64,000 bases of DNA. It comes from an uncultured Muribaculaceae bacterium (GTDB taxonomy: Bacteria; Bacteroidota; Bacteroidia; Bacteroidales; Muribaculaceae). Below, piece by piece: positions 44,588 to 54,386 of this stretch. How positions within the stretch are numbered: the stretch's first letter is position 1; each line of letters begins with the position of its first letter. The DNA lies in the NCBI GenBank assembly GCA_910586895.1, contig CAJUIW010000001.1:248001-312000 (forward strand), in the 5' to 3' direction. Both the position numbers and the translations under genes were made by a program. Below the pieces are notes generated by a model that saw only the letters and a program-made list of their open reading frames with translations, ran no database searches and was not told the origin of the DNA.

Positions 44588-44592
44588 GCGGC

Positions 44593-45852
44593 GTGCTGCT
44601 ATCAGCTTACATAGGCCAACGGCTGAGCCTTCGTCCCGGCTCGGGAAAACGTGCTTCAGCCGGAACATTTGTGGCAGTGACCGGCATAACGCTGGCCATT
44701 GTCATAATGGCTATAGCCATAGCCGTGGTTACAGGCTTCAAAAAGGAGATACAGGAAAAAGTGATAGGATTCAACTCCGAAATTGCCATATATCCGGCCG
44801 ATTCGTATTCTGACTCGCTATACACATCCGGACTGACATTGAACAGCGACCTTCTGGATATCATAGCCGATATCGCTCCTGAGGCAAAAACCGAGCTTAT
44901 GGTCCGACAGCCGGCCATACTCAAGACTGACAGCGCATTCCAAGGCATAGTGCTGAAAGGGATGGCGCCGGGAGTGGGAACCGATTTCCTTAGCAAGAGC
45001 ATGGTGGCCGGGAAAGCCATACTGACAAGCGAGGGCAATGATTCGCTGCTCAACACCATAGTCATATCCCAAAACATGGCTGATGCTCTCGGACTGAATA
45101 TCGGCGACAGGGTAAACACGCATTTCCTGCTTGACAATAATGTACGCACACGCAAACTCACCATTTCCGGGATATACAACACATATTTCTCCGATTATGA
45201 CAAGCTCTACGCTTTCGCGCCGATAGAATTTCTGCAACGCTTCAACCATATCGACTCATTGACGGGGAATGCTCTTGAACTCAGAGGGATTGACATCGAC
45301 CGCATTCCTGACATATCATCGCATCTGGAGGCTGAGCTTATAATGGATGCGGCCAGACAGAACCGCACCTCAGCCTATCATATAACGGATGTACTCGAGA
45401 CGAACGCTCTGTATTTCAACTGGCTTGATCTGCTTGACACGAATGTGGCAGTCATTATAATACTTATGACCATCGTGTCGGCTTTCACCCTGATATCAAG
45501 CCTGTTCATAATCATACTTGAGCGAGTCAACATGATAGGCCTTATGAAAGCCCTCGGAGCCACCAATTCGCTTATCAGGAAAATATTCATTTACATGTCC
45601 GAAAGGCTGGTGATACGCGGAATCATTATCGGCGACATTCTCGCGATAGGGATAATACTGCTGCAGCAACACACACATTTCCTGCATCTTGACCCTGAAG
45701 CGTATTATCTGAGCTACGTACCGGTGGAATTCAACTGGTGGTATCTTGCACTCCTCAACATTGGAGTCATCATAGTATCATGCGCCGTGCTTATCGTACC
45801 CTCCGCAGCCATTTCGCGCATGACACCTGCTAAAACACTGCGATATGAATAA
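44593..45852 (+). CDS. LolC/LolE-type ABC transporter permease
   Basis: 419 residues with a GTG start at 44593; no ATG is available before the first membrane segment. Topology: one membrane helix near 30-50, a large periplasmic MacB/LolC-like domain (about 55-275), then three helices (about 280-310, 340-360, 380-405). FtsX-family features: ERVNMIGLMKALGATNSLIRK and the C-terminal PSAAISRMTPAKTLRYE. LolCE releases lipoproteins from the inner membrane. The matching ATPase (LolD) is not adjacent. Confidence 0.87.
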   Translation: MLLSAYIGQRLSLRPGSGKRASAGTFVAVTGITLAIVIMAIAIAVVTGFKKEIQEKVIGFNSEIAIYPADSYSDSLYTSGLTLNSDLLDIIADIAPEAKTELMVRQPAILKTDSAFQGIVLKGMAPGVGTDFLSKSMVAGKAILTSEGNDSLLNTIVISQNMADALGLNIGDRVNTHFLLDNNVRTRKLTISGIYNTYFSDYDKLYAFAPIEFLQRFNHIDSLTGNALELRGIDIDRIPDISSHLEAELIMDAARQNRTSAYHITDVLETNALYFNWLDLLDTNVAVIIILMTIVSAFTLISSLFIIILERVNMIGLMKALGATNSLIRKIFIYMSERLVIRGIIIGDILAIGIILLQQHTHFLHLDPEAYYLSYVPVEFNWWYLALLNIGVIIVSCAVLIVPSAAISRMTPAKTLRYE

Positions 45853-45942
45853 TCTTTTTGGCACGATATTTGTTTAACTGATATATAACACAGATTCGAT
45901 AATCTGCATTTATCCATTTGTCACTAACTTATAATTATTAAT

Positions 45943-46326
45943 ATGCCCGATAAGAACAACGCCGCTTCAAATCCTATGCCCGATATGGTAAAACTGATCA
46001 TTGAGGGGATTCAGGAACGTAAAGGCAAGAAAATAAGCTATATCGACTTATCCGACATTGAGAGTGCGGCCACCTCCGGCTTCATTATTTGTCAGGGTAC
46101 AAGCTCAATGCAGGTCAGCGCCATTGCCGACAGCGTGCGCGAATACCTTCTTGAACACGCCGGAATAAAGCCATACAACTATGACGGCTACCGCAATTCG
46201 CAGTGGATAGTCATTGATTACGGAGCCCTGCTTGTTCATGTATTTCTGCCGGAAGTACGCGAGCTGTATAACCTTGATGAATTATGGAGCGACGCTCCGG
46301 TGACTGAAATCCCGGACCTCGACTAA
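45943..46326 (+). CDS. rsfS: Ribosome silencing factor RsfS
   Basis: 127 residues. Binds ribosomal protein L14 and blocks subunit joining when nutrients are low. Core motifs DLSDIESAATSGFIICQGTS, YNYDGYRNSQWIVIDYGALL and HVFLPEVRELYNLDELW. Normal length. ftsH follows 52 bases later. Confidence 0.94.
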   Translation: MPDKNNAASNPMPDMVKLIIEGIQERKGKKISYIDLSDIESAATSGFIICQGTSSMQVSAIADSVREYLLEHAGIKPYNYDGYRNSQWIVIDYGALLVHVFLPEVRELYNLDELWSDAPVTEIPDLD

Positions 46327-46378
46327 AATATCTGTACGTTAAAATATCGAGTTGACAAGACTCTCTTAGAAATCAACA

Positions 46379-48487
46379 ATGCAAAAGCCAAAGAAACCAC
46401 TGATACGATTCAGCATGTACTGGATGTACGTTATAATATTTATAGCGCTCATCGGACTGCTGTATGTAGATGACAACTCTGTGACTAAAGAAGTGTCATT
46501 CTCGGAATTTGACAAGATTGTCAATACCGGAGGCGTATCAAAGATTGTAGTGTTCGCCAAAAAGGGCGAAGCTGAAGCAGTGCTTACTGATTCCATTGCC
46601 GCAAAGACATTCGGCCCCAGGTATAAGGCAGACTCAGGAGTGACAGCCAAAGTATTTACCAATATCCCGTCGGCCGACAATCTTCAGCAAAAGATTGACC
46701 AGTGGCAGGCATCCGGAGTGTTCAAGGGTGATGTCCAGTACCAGCAGTCATCGGACTTCAGTTCATACCTCTGGTCATTCGGCCCGATAGTCCTTCTGAT
46801 AGCCTTCTGGATATGGATGATGAAGCGCATGTCAGGCAAGGGCGATGGAGGCGGCGGAGTGTTCAGTGTGGGCAAATCCAAAGCCAAGATATTTGACAAG
46901 GATGGTCCGATACAGGTGACATTCAAGGATGTAGCCGGCCTATCGGAAGCTAAGACTGAGATTGAGGAAATAGTGGAGTTCCTTAAGAATCCGCAGCGCT
47001 ACACCAACCTTGGTGGTAAAATTCCTAAAGGTGCGCTCCTTGTAGGCCCTCCCGGAACTGGTAAGACGCTCCTTGCCAAAGCTGTGGCCGGAGAAGCCAA
47101 CGTGCCGTTCTTCTCAATGTCAGGTTCTGACTTTGTTGAGATGTTCGTAGGTGTCGGAGCTTCACGTGTACGCGACCTGTTCCGTCAGGCTAAGGAGAAA
47201 GCCCCCTGTATAGTGTTCATCGATGAAATTGATGCCGTAGGTCGCGCCCGCGGACGCAACCCCAACATGGGTTCAAATGACGAACGCGAAAACACTCTAA
47301 ACCAGCTCCTTACAGAGATGGATGGCTTCGGGACAAACAGCGGTGTGATAATCCTTGCCGCTACTAACCGTGCCGATATTCTTGACAAGGCGCTTCTGCG
47401 TGCCGGACGTTTTGACCGCCAGATATATGTGGATCTTCCCGACCTGAATGACCGTGTGGCCATATTCAATGTCCACCTGCGTAAAATCAAGACTGACGAG
47501 TCAGTTGATGTTGACCTTCTTGCACGTCAGACTCCGGGCTTCTCAGGTGCAGATATCGCCAATGTATGTAACGAGGCGGCTCTTATCGCCGCGCGTCACA
47601 ACAAACCTACTGTAGGACGTCAGGATTTCATTGATGCCGTTGACCGCATAATAGGTGGTCTGGAGAAGCGCTCTAAAATCACCACTGATGAAGAAAAGCG
47701 CTCAATAGCCATCCACGAGGCCGGGCATGCTACCATATCATGGCATCTACGCTACGCCAATCCGCTGATAAAGGTTACAATTGTTCCCCGAGGCAAGGCT
47801 CTCGGTGCCGCATGGTACCTGCCGGAAGAACGTCAGATAACCCCTACTCAGGCTATTCTTGATGAAATGTGCTCCACACTTGGAGGACGTGCTGCTGAGG
47901 AACTCTTCCTCGGGCGCATATCGACCGGAGCTGCCAACGACCTCGAACGTGTCACCAAGCAGGCTTATGCCATGGTGGTCTACTACGGTATGAGCGACAA
48001 GCTTCCAAACCTGTGCTACTATGACTCCACCGGTCAGGATTATGGTTTCTCCAAACCGTACTCCGATGAACGCGCCAAACTGATTGACGAGGAGGTGTCA
48101 CGTATCATCAACGAACAGTATGAACGCGCCAAGGCCATACTGCGTGAGCATGCCGAAGGCCATGCCAAACTCGCCGAAACCCTTATAACACGCGAAGTGA
48201 TATTCACCGAGGATGTGGAACAGATATTCGGCAAGCGCCAGTGGACCTCACGCACCGATGAAATACTTGCCGCAAAGCAGATTTCCGAAAAATCGGAGAG
48301 CAGCGCCACTGCCGCCAATGACAGCAATGCGCCGACTGCCGAGGATAAAGGCAGCACCACAGGCTCAGATGATTCTCAATCAGAGAACGCGAAGGAGGAG
48401 AATAAACCGGACGTTCCGGCCATCCCGGATATTCCACAGACTCCGCCCCCATTCAATGGCCTTCCTGATGAAGATAAACAAGGCTAA
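46379..48487 (+). CDS. ftsH: ATP-dependent zinc metalloprotease FtsH
   Basis: 702 residues. Two N-terminal membrane helices (about 11-31 and 130-150) bracket a periplasmic domain. AAA domain: Walker A GPPGTGKTLLAK, Walker B CIVFIDEIDAVGR, arginine-finger region RAGRFDRQ. Zinc site HEAGH at 446-450. The tail (about 640-702) is acidic and Pro-rich (PDVPAIPDIPQTPPPF), longer than in E. coli but common in Bacteroidota. Degrades membrane and some soluble proteins. Confidence 0.97.
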   Translation: MQKPKKPLIRFSMYWMYVIIFIALIGLLYVDDNSVTKEVSFSEFDKIVNTGGVSKIVVFAKKGEAEAVLTDSIAAKTFGPRYKADSGVTAKVFTNIPSADNLQQKIDQWQASGVFKGDVQYQQSSDFSSYLWSFGPIVLLIAFWIWMMKRMSGKGDGGGGVFSVGKSKAKIFDKDGPIQVTFKDVAGLSEAKTEIEEIVEFLKNPQRYTNLGGKIPKGALLVGPPGTGKTLLAKAVAGEANVPFFSMSGSDFVEMFVGVGASRVRDLFRQAKEKAPCIVFIDEIDAVGRARGRNPNMGSNDERENTLNQLLTEMDGFGTNSGVIILAATNRADILDKALLRAGRFDRQIYVDLPDLNDRVAIFNVHLRKIKTDESVDVDLLARQTPGFSGADIANVCNEAALIAARHNKPTVGRQDFIDAVDRIIGGLEKRSKITTDEEKRSIAIHEAGHATISWHLRYANPLIKVTIVPRGKALGAAWYLPEERQITPTQAILDEMCSTLGGRAAEELFLGRISTGAANDLERVTKQAYAMVVYYGMSDKLPNLCYYDSTGQDYGFSKPYSDERAKLIDEEVSRIINEQYERAKAILREHAEGHAKLAETLITREVIFTEDVEQIFGKRQWTSRTDEILAAKQISEKSESSATAANDSNAPTAEDKGSTTGSDDSQSENAKEENKPDVPAIPDIPQTPPPFNGLPDEDKQG

Positions 48488-48489
48488 AT

Positions 48490-48530
48490 AATAATGAGGG
48501 ATGACCAAATGGTCATCCCTCATTATTTTT
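48490..48530. terminator. Bidirectional terminator between ftsH and the DUF695 gene
   Basis: Arms 48490-48507 and 48510-48527 are perfect 18-base complements, so the stem is very strong; TTTTT follows on the plus strand. Confidence 0.9.
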
Positions 48531-48550
48531 ATATCAATATAGTACTGAGA

Positions 48551-48997
48551 TCAGTCAATCTTGATTTCTGCCTCGCACATTTCATCGTATGCAGCCCAGT
48601 CAGGATCATTTTCACAATAAATGGATATAGGCAGAAGAGGCATATCGGCAAGAGCTTCGTTAAGCTTACGTCCGAATATATTCGTACTCAATGTATAGAA
48701 CACCCAGTTGCGCTCGTCATCGCCTGTGAATATGCCGGTAAGCACAGCTACGGGGTCGCGCTTGAATGTTCCGATCAGCAGATCCTGCACCTCCGACATC
48801 AATTCCGAGTCCTGTTTCGAGGGCATTCCGTCAGCCATTCCCTCATACTTCCATGTCACCTCTACCCGGACATTAAACTTAGGATTTTCACGGAAACGGC
48901 CAACATCACGCCGGCCCGTCACCATCATCAGACGTCCTGATTCACTTTCGGCCGGTGCGGTCCACCACACTCCGCCGCCATTATCTTCTTCGTGCAT
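48551..48997 (-). CDS. DUF695 family protein
   Basis: 148 residues, no signal peptide. The stretches VEVTWKYEGMADGMPSKQD, AVLTGIFTGDDERNWVFYT and PISIYCENDPDWAAYDEM match the DUF695 pattern. Function unknown in the literature I know. It is divergent from the DUF3127 gene across 139 bases; no clear promoter is visible on its own side. Confidence 0.75.
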   Translation of the reverse strand: MHEEDNGGGVWWTAPAESESGRLMMVTGRRDVGRFRENPKFNVRVEVTWKYEGMADGMPSKQDSELMSEVQDLLIGTFKRDPVAVLTGIFTGDDERNWVFYTLSTNIFGRKLNEALADMPLLPISIYCENDPDWAAYDEMCEAEIKID

Positions 48998-49070
48998 TAA
49001 TAGGTCAATTTAAAATATTGCTCTAAGTTAAAATCTTTTTTTGTTATTTTTATAACTTTAGATAACAAAA

Positions 49071-49102
49071 TTTGGCGCTTCGGTTTTCTCTCACTATTTT
49101 TG
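49071..49102 (+). promoter_or_regulatory. Promoter of the DUF3127 gene
   Basis: TTTG (49071-49074), a 20-base spacer, TATTTTTG (49095-49102): full consensus. Leader about 28 bases to the ATG at 49137. Confidence 0.8.
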
Positions 49103-49136
49103 TAGTAATAATAGACTTATAATATACCAACATACA

Positions 49137-49499
49137 ATGGAAATAAAAGGAAAAATTATTGTAGCGCTCCCTGAGGTTTCAGGTGTGGCAAAAGCCTCCG
49201 GCAATCCTTGGAAAAAGCGTGAATATGTTCTTGAGACTCAGGAGACATACCCCAAGAAAGTTCATTTCGATCTGTTTGGCGAACGTGCCGACCAGTATCC
49301 TCTTTCAGTAGGCGATGACGTGACCCTGAGCTTCGATATAGAGAGCCGTGAATATAACGGACGCTGGTTTACAAGTATCCGCGGATGGAAAGTGGATAAG
49401 AACAATGCAGCTCCCGCCGCCGGCACACCTGCCGACTTCCCCGCAGCGCCTCCGGTTGATTTCCCGCCGGCACCCGGAGAGGAAGATCTCCCGTTCTAA
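49137..49499 (+). CDS. DUF3127 family protein
   Basis: 120 residues, no signal peptide. MEIKGKIIVALPEVSGVAKA, WKKREYVLETQETYPKKVHF and VTLSFDIESREYNGRWFTSI show the OB-fold-like pattern of DUF3127. The tail is Pro/Ala-rich and ends in an acidic EEDLPF, like the acidic tip of single-strand binding proteins. A nucleic-acid role is plausible but not shown. Confidence 0.82.
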   Translation: MEIKGKIIVALPEVSGVAKASGNPWKKREYVLETQETYPKKVHFDLFGERADQYPLSVGDDVTLSFDIESREYNGRWFTSIRGWKVDKNNAAPAAGTPADFPAAPPVDFPPAPGEEDLPF

Positions 49500-49539
49500 C
49501 CCCTCCGCCTCTATAACAGAGGACTGAAAAAAATTTCCA

Positions 49540-49592
49540 GCAAGGAACTCCCTACGCACTTGAGCTAAACCCGGTCGTATAGAGTTCCTTGC
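49540..49592. other. Long hairpin upstream of the GH29 operon
   Basis: GCAAGGAACTC (49540-49550) and GAGTTCCTTGC (49582-49592) are perfect 11-base complements; CTACG/CGTAT can extend the stem inward. No T run follows on the plus strand. It sits between the DUF3127 gene and the fucosidase start at 49644: a weak terminator or a leader structure. Confidence 0.5.
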
Positions 49593-49643
49593 GCATATTA
49601 AAACAAATGATATAAATAATTAACAAAAAAATATTCTAATAAC

Positions 49644-50966
49644 ATGATTAAGCGTTTTATTTCAGCTGTAGCTCTGTCAGCTGCGCTGTTGCTCCCCACC
49701 GGCGCAATGGCTGCTGAAAGCTACATCCCGTCAGAAGCCGTGAAAAAATCACAGGCTGAATTTGAAGCTGACGGATTCGGTGTATTTCTTCATTGGGGAT
49801 TGTACAGCATGTTTGCACAGGGAGAATGGTATCTTAACTATGGTATCAATGCCAAAGAATATGCAAAGTCGGCCCGCGCATTCTATCCTGCCGATTTCAA
49901 TGCCCGCGAATGGGTTAAGGCCATCAAAGCTTCGGGTGCAAAATATATCACTTTCACCACCCGCCATCATGACGGATTCTCCATGTGGGATACAGATCAA
50001 TCGGACTACAACATTGTGGATGCTACTCCGTTCAAGCGCGATGTAGTGAAGGAGCTTGCAGAAGCCTGTGCCGAAGAGGATATCAAACTTCACCTCTACT
50101 ACTCACACATCGACTGGACTCGCGAGGACTACCCCTCTGGACGTACAGGATTGAAAACCGGACGTGACTCTACAAAGCGCGACTGGCCTTCATACTACAA
50201 ATTCATGAACAACCAGCTCACAGAACTGCTTACCAACTATGGCCCGATCCGCGCCATCTGGTTTGATGGATTCTGGGATCATGACGAAGACTCAGTTCCC
50301 TTCAACTGGGAACTCCCTGAACAGTACGCCATGATTCATAAACTGCAGCCCGGTTGCCTTGTGGCCAACAACCATCACTCAGCAGCCCATCCAGGCGAAG
50401 ATATCCAGATTTTCGAGCGCGACCTTCCCGGCGAAAACACTGCCGGACTGTCTGGTCAGGCCATATCCCACCTCCCGCTCGAGACATGCAATACCATGAA
50501 CGGCATGTGGGGTTACAAAATCATTGACCAGGACTACAAGGATGTAAAGACTCTTATCCACTATCTTGTAAAAGCACGTGGCATGGGTGCCAACCTTCTT
50601 ATGAACGTAGGTCCTCAGCCCAACGGCGAACTTCCTGAAGTGGCAGTTGAACGCCTTGCCTCGATGGGCGACTGGATGAAAAAGTACGGAGAGACAATCT
50701 ACGGAGTAACCGCAGGCGATTTCCCCGCTCAGGAATGGGGTACATCCACCCGCAAGGGCAACAAGCTCTATGTGCATGTTCTGTCGGCCGAGAAGCCTGA
50801 AATTGAGCTCCCGCTCACATGCAAGGTCAAGAAGGCCACTGTATTCGGCGAGAACACTCCGGTGAAGTTCACCAAGAACAAGAAGGAAGGAAAGGTGACA
50901 CTCCACCTTGACAAGGTACCAGAGGATATTGACTACATCGTAGAACTCGAAACCGCTGCAAAATAA
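49644..50966 (+). CDS. GH29 alpha-L-fucosidase, exported
   Basis: 440 residues. Signal peptide MIKRFISAVALSAALLLPTG then AMAAES. The catalytic domain has FGVFLHWGLYSMFAQGEWY, ITFTTRHHDGFSMWDTDQS and the nucleophile Asp208 in AIWFDGFWD. The C-terminal part (about 350-440) is a beta domain. The general acid cannot be placed with confidence. It probably removes fucose from host mucin or N-glycans in the periplasm. It starts an operon with cutC (4 bases) and a transglutaminase-like gene (5 bases). No PUL transporters are nearby. Confidence 0.92.
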   Translation: MIKRFISAVALSAALLLPTGAMAAESYIPSEAVKKSQAEFEADGFGVFLHWGLYSMFAQGEWYLNYGINAKEYAKSARAFYPADFNAREWVKAIKASGAKYITFTTRHHDGFSMWDTDQSDYNIVDATPFKRDVVKELAEACAEEDIKLHLYYSHIDWTREDYPSGRTGLKTGRDSTKRDWPSYYKFMNNQLTELLTNYGPIRAIWFDGFWDHDEDSVPFNWELPEQYAMIHKLQPGCLVANNHHSAAHPGEDIQIFERDLPGENTAGLSGQAISHLPLETCNTMNGMWGYKIIDQDYKDVKTLIHYLVKARGMGANLLMNVGPQPNGELPEVAVERLASMGDWMKKYGETIYGVTAGDFPAQEWGTSTRKGNKLYVHVLSAEKPEIELPLTCKVKKATVFGENTPVKFTKNKKEGKVTLHLDKVPEDIDYIVELETAAK

Positions 50967-50970
50967 AGCT

Positions 50971-51714
50971 ATGACACCGTTATTGGAAGTTTGTGCGGCC
51001 GATCCGGCAAGTGTAAAGGCCGCAACCGAAGGCGGAGCCGCACGCGTAGAGCTCTGTTCTGCCCTTGGTGAAGGTGGCGTCACCCCCTCTGCCGGGCTTA
51101 TCCGTCAGGCTCTTAAAGTACCGGGCATTAAAGTGCATGTGCTGATCCGTCCGCGTGGTGGCGATTTCATCTATGACGAAGATGAAATACAGACAATGTG
51201 TGCCGATATCCGCACAGCCCGTGAAGCAGGCGTGCATGGCGTGGTTATCGGAGCATTGACTCCCGAAGGGGATATTGACATGGATGCATGCCGCCGCATG
51301 ATGTCAGAAGCCGGCGATCTTAATGTCACATTCCACAGAGCCTTTGACCTTTGCCGCGACCCGGAGAAAGCAGTTGAAGAGATTATAGCGCTTGGATGCA
51401 ACCGGCTCCTTACCTCCGGACAGGCATCATCGGCTATAAACGGGGTAGACATGCTGGCCCGCATAGCCTCGCAGGCCGGCAATCGGCTCACCATTCTTGC
51501 CGGAGCAGGAGTAAATGCCGGCAATGCCGCGGATATTATGGAGAAAGCCGGCGTACATGAGCTGCACGCATCGGCCCGACACACCATAGGCAGTCCCATG
51601 ACTTTCCGTCGCCAAGGTGTGAATATGGGCACACCGGGAGCCGATGAATATGCCCGTTCCACCACATCGTCCAAGGCTGTGGCTGATATTGTAAATGCTA
51701 TGAACAATCATTAA
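50971..51714 (+). CDS. cutC: CutC family protein
   Basis: 247 residues. TIM-barrel protein named for copper homeostasis in E. coli, a role that has been questioned. Motifs LLEVCAADPASVKAATEGGA, RVELCSALGEGGVTPSAGLI, HVLIRPRGGDFIYDEDE, VTFHRAFDLC, LLTSGQASSA. Cytoplasmic. Its placement between two exported proteins suggests a sugar-related or housekeeping role, but that is inference. Confidence 0.92.
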   Translation: MTPLLEVCAADPASVKAATEGGAARVELCSALGEGGVTPSAGLIRQALKVPGIKVHVLIRPRGGDFIYDEDEIQTMCADIRTAREAGVHGVVIGALTPEGDIDMDACRRMMSEAGDLNVTFHRAFDLCRDPEKAVEEIIALGCNRLLTSGQASSAINGVDMLARIASQAGNRLTILAGAGVNAGNAADIMEKAGVHELHASARHTIGSPMTFRRQGVNMGTPGADEYARSTTSSKAVADIVNAMNNH

Positions 51715-51719
51715 TAACC

Positions 51720-54353
51720 ATGAATAAATTTATTTCAGCAACACTGGCCGCACTGATGGCCGCTTCACCTCTGATGCTTTCGGCGGAAATAGCCGACAAA
51801 GCTGTGCACGAGGATTTCGCGGCCCGTAAAAAGACGGTCAAATCATCCGATTATTTCAAGATATTCAATCGGAAGGATCTCACCCCCGAGCAGCGTGATG
51901 CTCTGGAGGTGCTATACGCCTATATGCCTCTACCTGACGTCACCGACTACTCCGGTGAATTTTTCCTTGAAAATGCCGACGTAGCTCTACGCGGACGCAA
52001 GGAGATGGCCTGGGGCAGCAAAGTGCCTGACCGTGAATTCCGTCATTTCGTACTTCCGGTACGCGTAAACAACGAAGCTCTTGACGGCCACCGCGCTGTG
52101 TTCTACAACGAGCTTAAGGACCGCGTGAAAGATATGGATATGAAGGACGCCATTCTTGAAATCAACCACTGGTGTCATGAAAAAGCCACATATCAGCCCT
52201 CGGACAGCCGTACACACCCACCGTTGTCAACAGTTTATACCGCGATAGGACGTTGCGGAGAGGAATCGACATTCACCGTAGCCGCTCTCCGTGCCATGGG
52301 CATTCCGGCCCGTCAGGTCTACACTCCCCGTTGGGCTCACACTGACGACAATCACGCATGGGTTGAAGCGTGGGCCGACGGACAGTGGTACTTCCTCGGA
52401 GCTTGCGAGCCTGAGGCAGTGCTTAACCTCGGCTGGTTTAATGCCCCCGCTTCACGCGGCATGCTGATGAACTCACGTGTTTACGGCCGATACGACGGCC
52501 CGGAGGAACAGCTTCTCCGCAAGCCGGACTATACCGACATCAATGTGACCACACTTTATGCTCCGGTCGACACGCTGCACGTGAAAGTAGTTGACAAGAA
52601 CGGCAAGCCCGTAAGCGGCGCAAGCATTGACTTCTGCATATATAATTATGGTGAATTCTATCCTATAGTGACCAAAACAGCTGATGCCGAAGGGCGCAGC
52701 TCACTGATAACCGGACTCGGCGACGTGATGCTTTGGGCAAACAAAGGCTCTGACTATGGATTCGCCAAAGGCACCACAGGCAAAGCTGGTGAGACAGTTG
52801 TAGTGATTGACCGCAACCCGTCGACCACAGGTTCCATTCAGTTTGACATCGTACCTCCGAAGCCGGGGTCCAACGCTGTCGAGGTTTCACCGGAAGCAGC
52901 CGCTGAAAATCTACGCCGCTTCGCCCAGGAGGACTCTATCCGTGGAGCATACACATCCACATTCCTCAACGAAGCTCAAATCAAAGCGCTTGCACGTGAG
53001 CTCAACCTCCCGGAAGCACGCGTACTTAAAGTATTCACACCCTCGCGCGCTAACCACGTGGTGCTGAAATCATTCCTCAGCTCTGTACCCGCATCGGACC
53101 GCGACCGCGCCCTGCATCTGCTCGAATCGCTCTCTACAAAGGATCTCAGCGATGTGGTGCCTGAAGTCCTCTCGGACCACTTCACTTCTACCGAACCGGG
53201 CAACACCGACCTCTACTATTCATATATCCTCTGCCCGCGCGTTGACAACGAACCTCTGTCAACCTACCGCGGCTTCTTCCGCAATGCCATCAAAGCGAAA
53301 GATGCCAAAGCTTACAAAGCCAATCCTCAGAAATGGGTGAAATGGGTAGCCGAGAACATCAAGGCTGATCAGGACTGGTATCCCGAAGCTGTACGCATGA
53401 AGCCTGAGCAGGTATGGAAATACCGCCACACCTCTCCCCGCTCGCGCGACATATTCTTCGTAGCATCAGCACGCTCCATGGGTATCCCGGCACGTATTGA
53501 CCCAGTGACTCAGAAGACACAGTGGGCTGATAATAACGGTACATGGTATGATGCCAACTTCTATGCCCCCGTGGCTGACAGCCAGCCTGCACAGGGCTTG
53601 CTGAAAATGACGTTCGAACCGGTAGGCCGCATCACTGACCCGAAGTACTACACCCACTTCACACTCTCAAAGATAACCGACGGACTGCCCGCCACGCTGA
53701 ACTACCCCGATTTCGCATCCTACTCACAGCTCTTTGCCGAACCGGTATCGCTGGATGCAGGTCAATATATGCTGATCACCGGACAGCGCATGGCCGATGG
53801 CAGCGTGCTTGCCAATACATCAACATTCCTGATTGAACCGGGCAAAACAACCACCGTTGCCCTCGATATCCGCAAGGATGAAAGCGGCGTGCCGGTGATT
53901 GGCTCATTCGATGCTGAAAGCAAGTACCTCGATCTGTCGGGCGATGAACCCAAATCGAAGTCAATCCTCTCCACTACAGGCCGCGGCTACTATGTGATGG
54001 GAGTAATCAAGGCCGGACACGAACCTTCGAACCATACTCTGCGCGACATTGCCGCCATGAAGGATGAGCTCGAAGCCTGGGGACGTCCTATCGTGCTGCT
54101 GTTTGAAAGCGAACGTGATGCCAAACTGATTGACCCCGAACTTCTTGCCGGACTTCCCAACACAGTAGTACTTGGCATTGACGCCGATGGCTCGATAGCC
54201 TCACAGCTTATCAAGAATATGGAACTACCGTCAAAGGACCTGCCCATATTCATTGTGGCCGATACATTCAATCGCGTTGTATTCCTCTCACAAGGCTACA
54301 CCATAGGCGTAGGCAACACTCTGCTTGACACCGTACACAAACTTGCCGAATAA
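51720..54353 (+). CDS. Exported transglutaminase-like protein with a degenerate second copy
   Basis: 877 residues. Signal peptide MNKFISATLAALMAASPLML then SAE. The first transglutaminase core has Cys179 (IGRCGEES), His212 (TDDNHAWVEAW) and an atypical acid position (FLGACEPE instead of DPT). A beta domain (about 280-380) follows. A second similar stretch, SRDIFFVASARSMGIPARID, aligns with the first around MGIPAR (residues 587-592), but Pro573 sits where Cys179 would be. The C-terminus (about 770-877) resembles a thioredoxin-like fold without CxxC. Probably a protease, or an enzyme of cell-wall or glycopeptide turnover. Last gene of the GH29 operon. Confidence 0.78.
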   Translation: MNKFISATLAALMAASPLMLSAEIADKAVHEDFAARKKTVKSSDYFKIFNRKDLTPEQRDALEVLYAYMPLPDVTDYSGEFFLENADVALRGRKEMAWGSKVPDREFRHFVLPVRVNNEALDGHRAVFYNELKDRVKDMDMKDAILEINHWCHEKATYQPSDSRTHPPLSTVYTAIGRCGEESTFTVAALRAMGIPARQVYTPRWAHTDDNHAWVEAWADGQWYFLGACEPEAVLNLGWFNAPASRGMLMNSRVYGRYDGPEEQLLRKPDYTDINVTTLYAPVDTLHVKVVDKNGKPVSGASIDFCIYNYGEFYPIVTKTADAEGRSSLITGLGDVMLWANKGSDYGFAKGTTGKAGETVVVIDRNPSTTGSIQFDIVPPKPGSNAVEVSPEAAAENLRRFAQEDSIRGAYTSTFLNEAQIKALARELNLPEARVLKVFTPSRANHVVLKSFLSSVPASDRDRALHLLESLSTKDLSDVVPEVLSDHFTSTEPGNTDLYYSYILCPRVDNEPLSTYRGFFRNAIKAKDAKAYKANPQKWVKWVAENIKADQDWYPEAVRMKPEQVWKYRHTSPRSRDIFFVASARSMGIPARIDPVTQKTQWADNNGTWYDANFYAPVADSQPAQGLLKMTFEPVGRITDPKYYTHFTLSKITDGLPATLNYPDFASYSQLFAEPVSLDAGQYMLITGQRMADGSVLANTSTFLIEPGKTTTVALDIRKDESGVPVIGSFDAESKYLDLSGDEPKSKSILSTTGRGYYVMGVIKAGHEPSNHTLRDIAAMKDELEAWGRPIVLLFESERDAKLIDPELLAGLPNTVVLGIDADGSIASQLIKNMELPSKDLPIFIVADTFNRVVFLSQGYTIGVGNTLLDTVHKLAE

Positions 54354-54386
54354 CCTCCCGGCATAGTAATTACAATTCCCATACAG

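Noticed and set aside
48490..48530. 18-base perfect palindrome as a possible integration site
   Set aside because: It lies between convergent genes with a T run, no tRNA or integrase is near, and a terminator explains it fully.
50379..51083. 234-codon open frame antisense to the GH29 and cutC genes
   Set aside because: Crosses the boundary of two firm genes on the other strand and shows no domain pattern.
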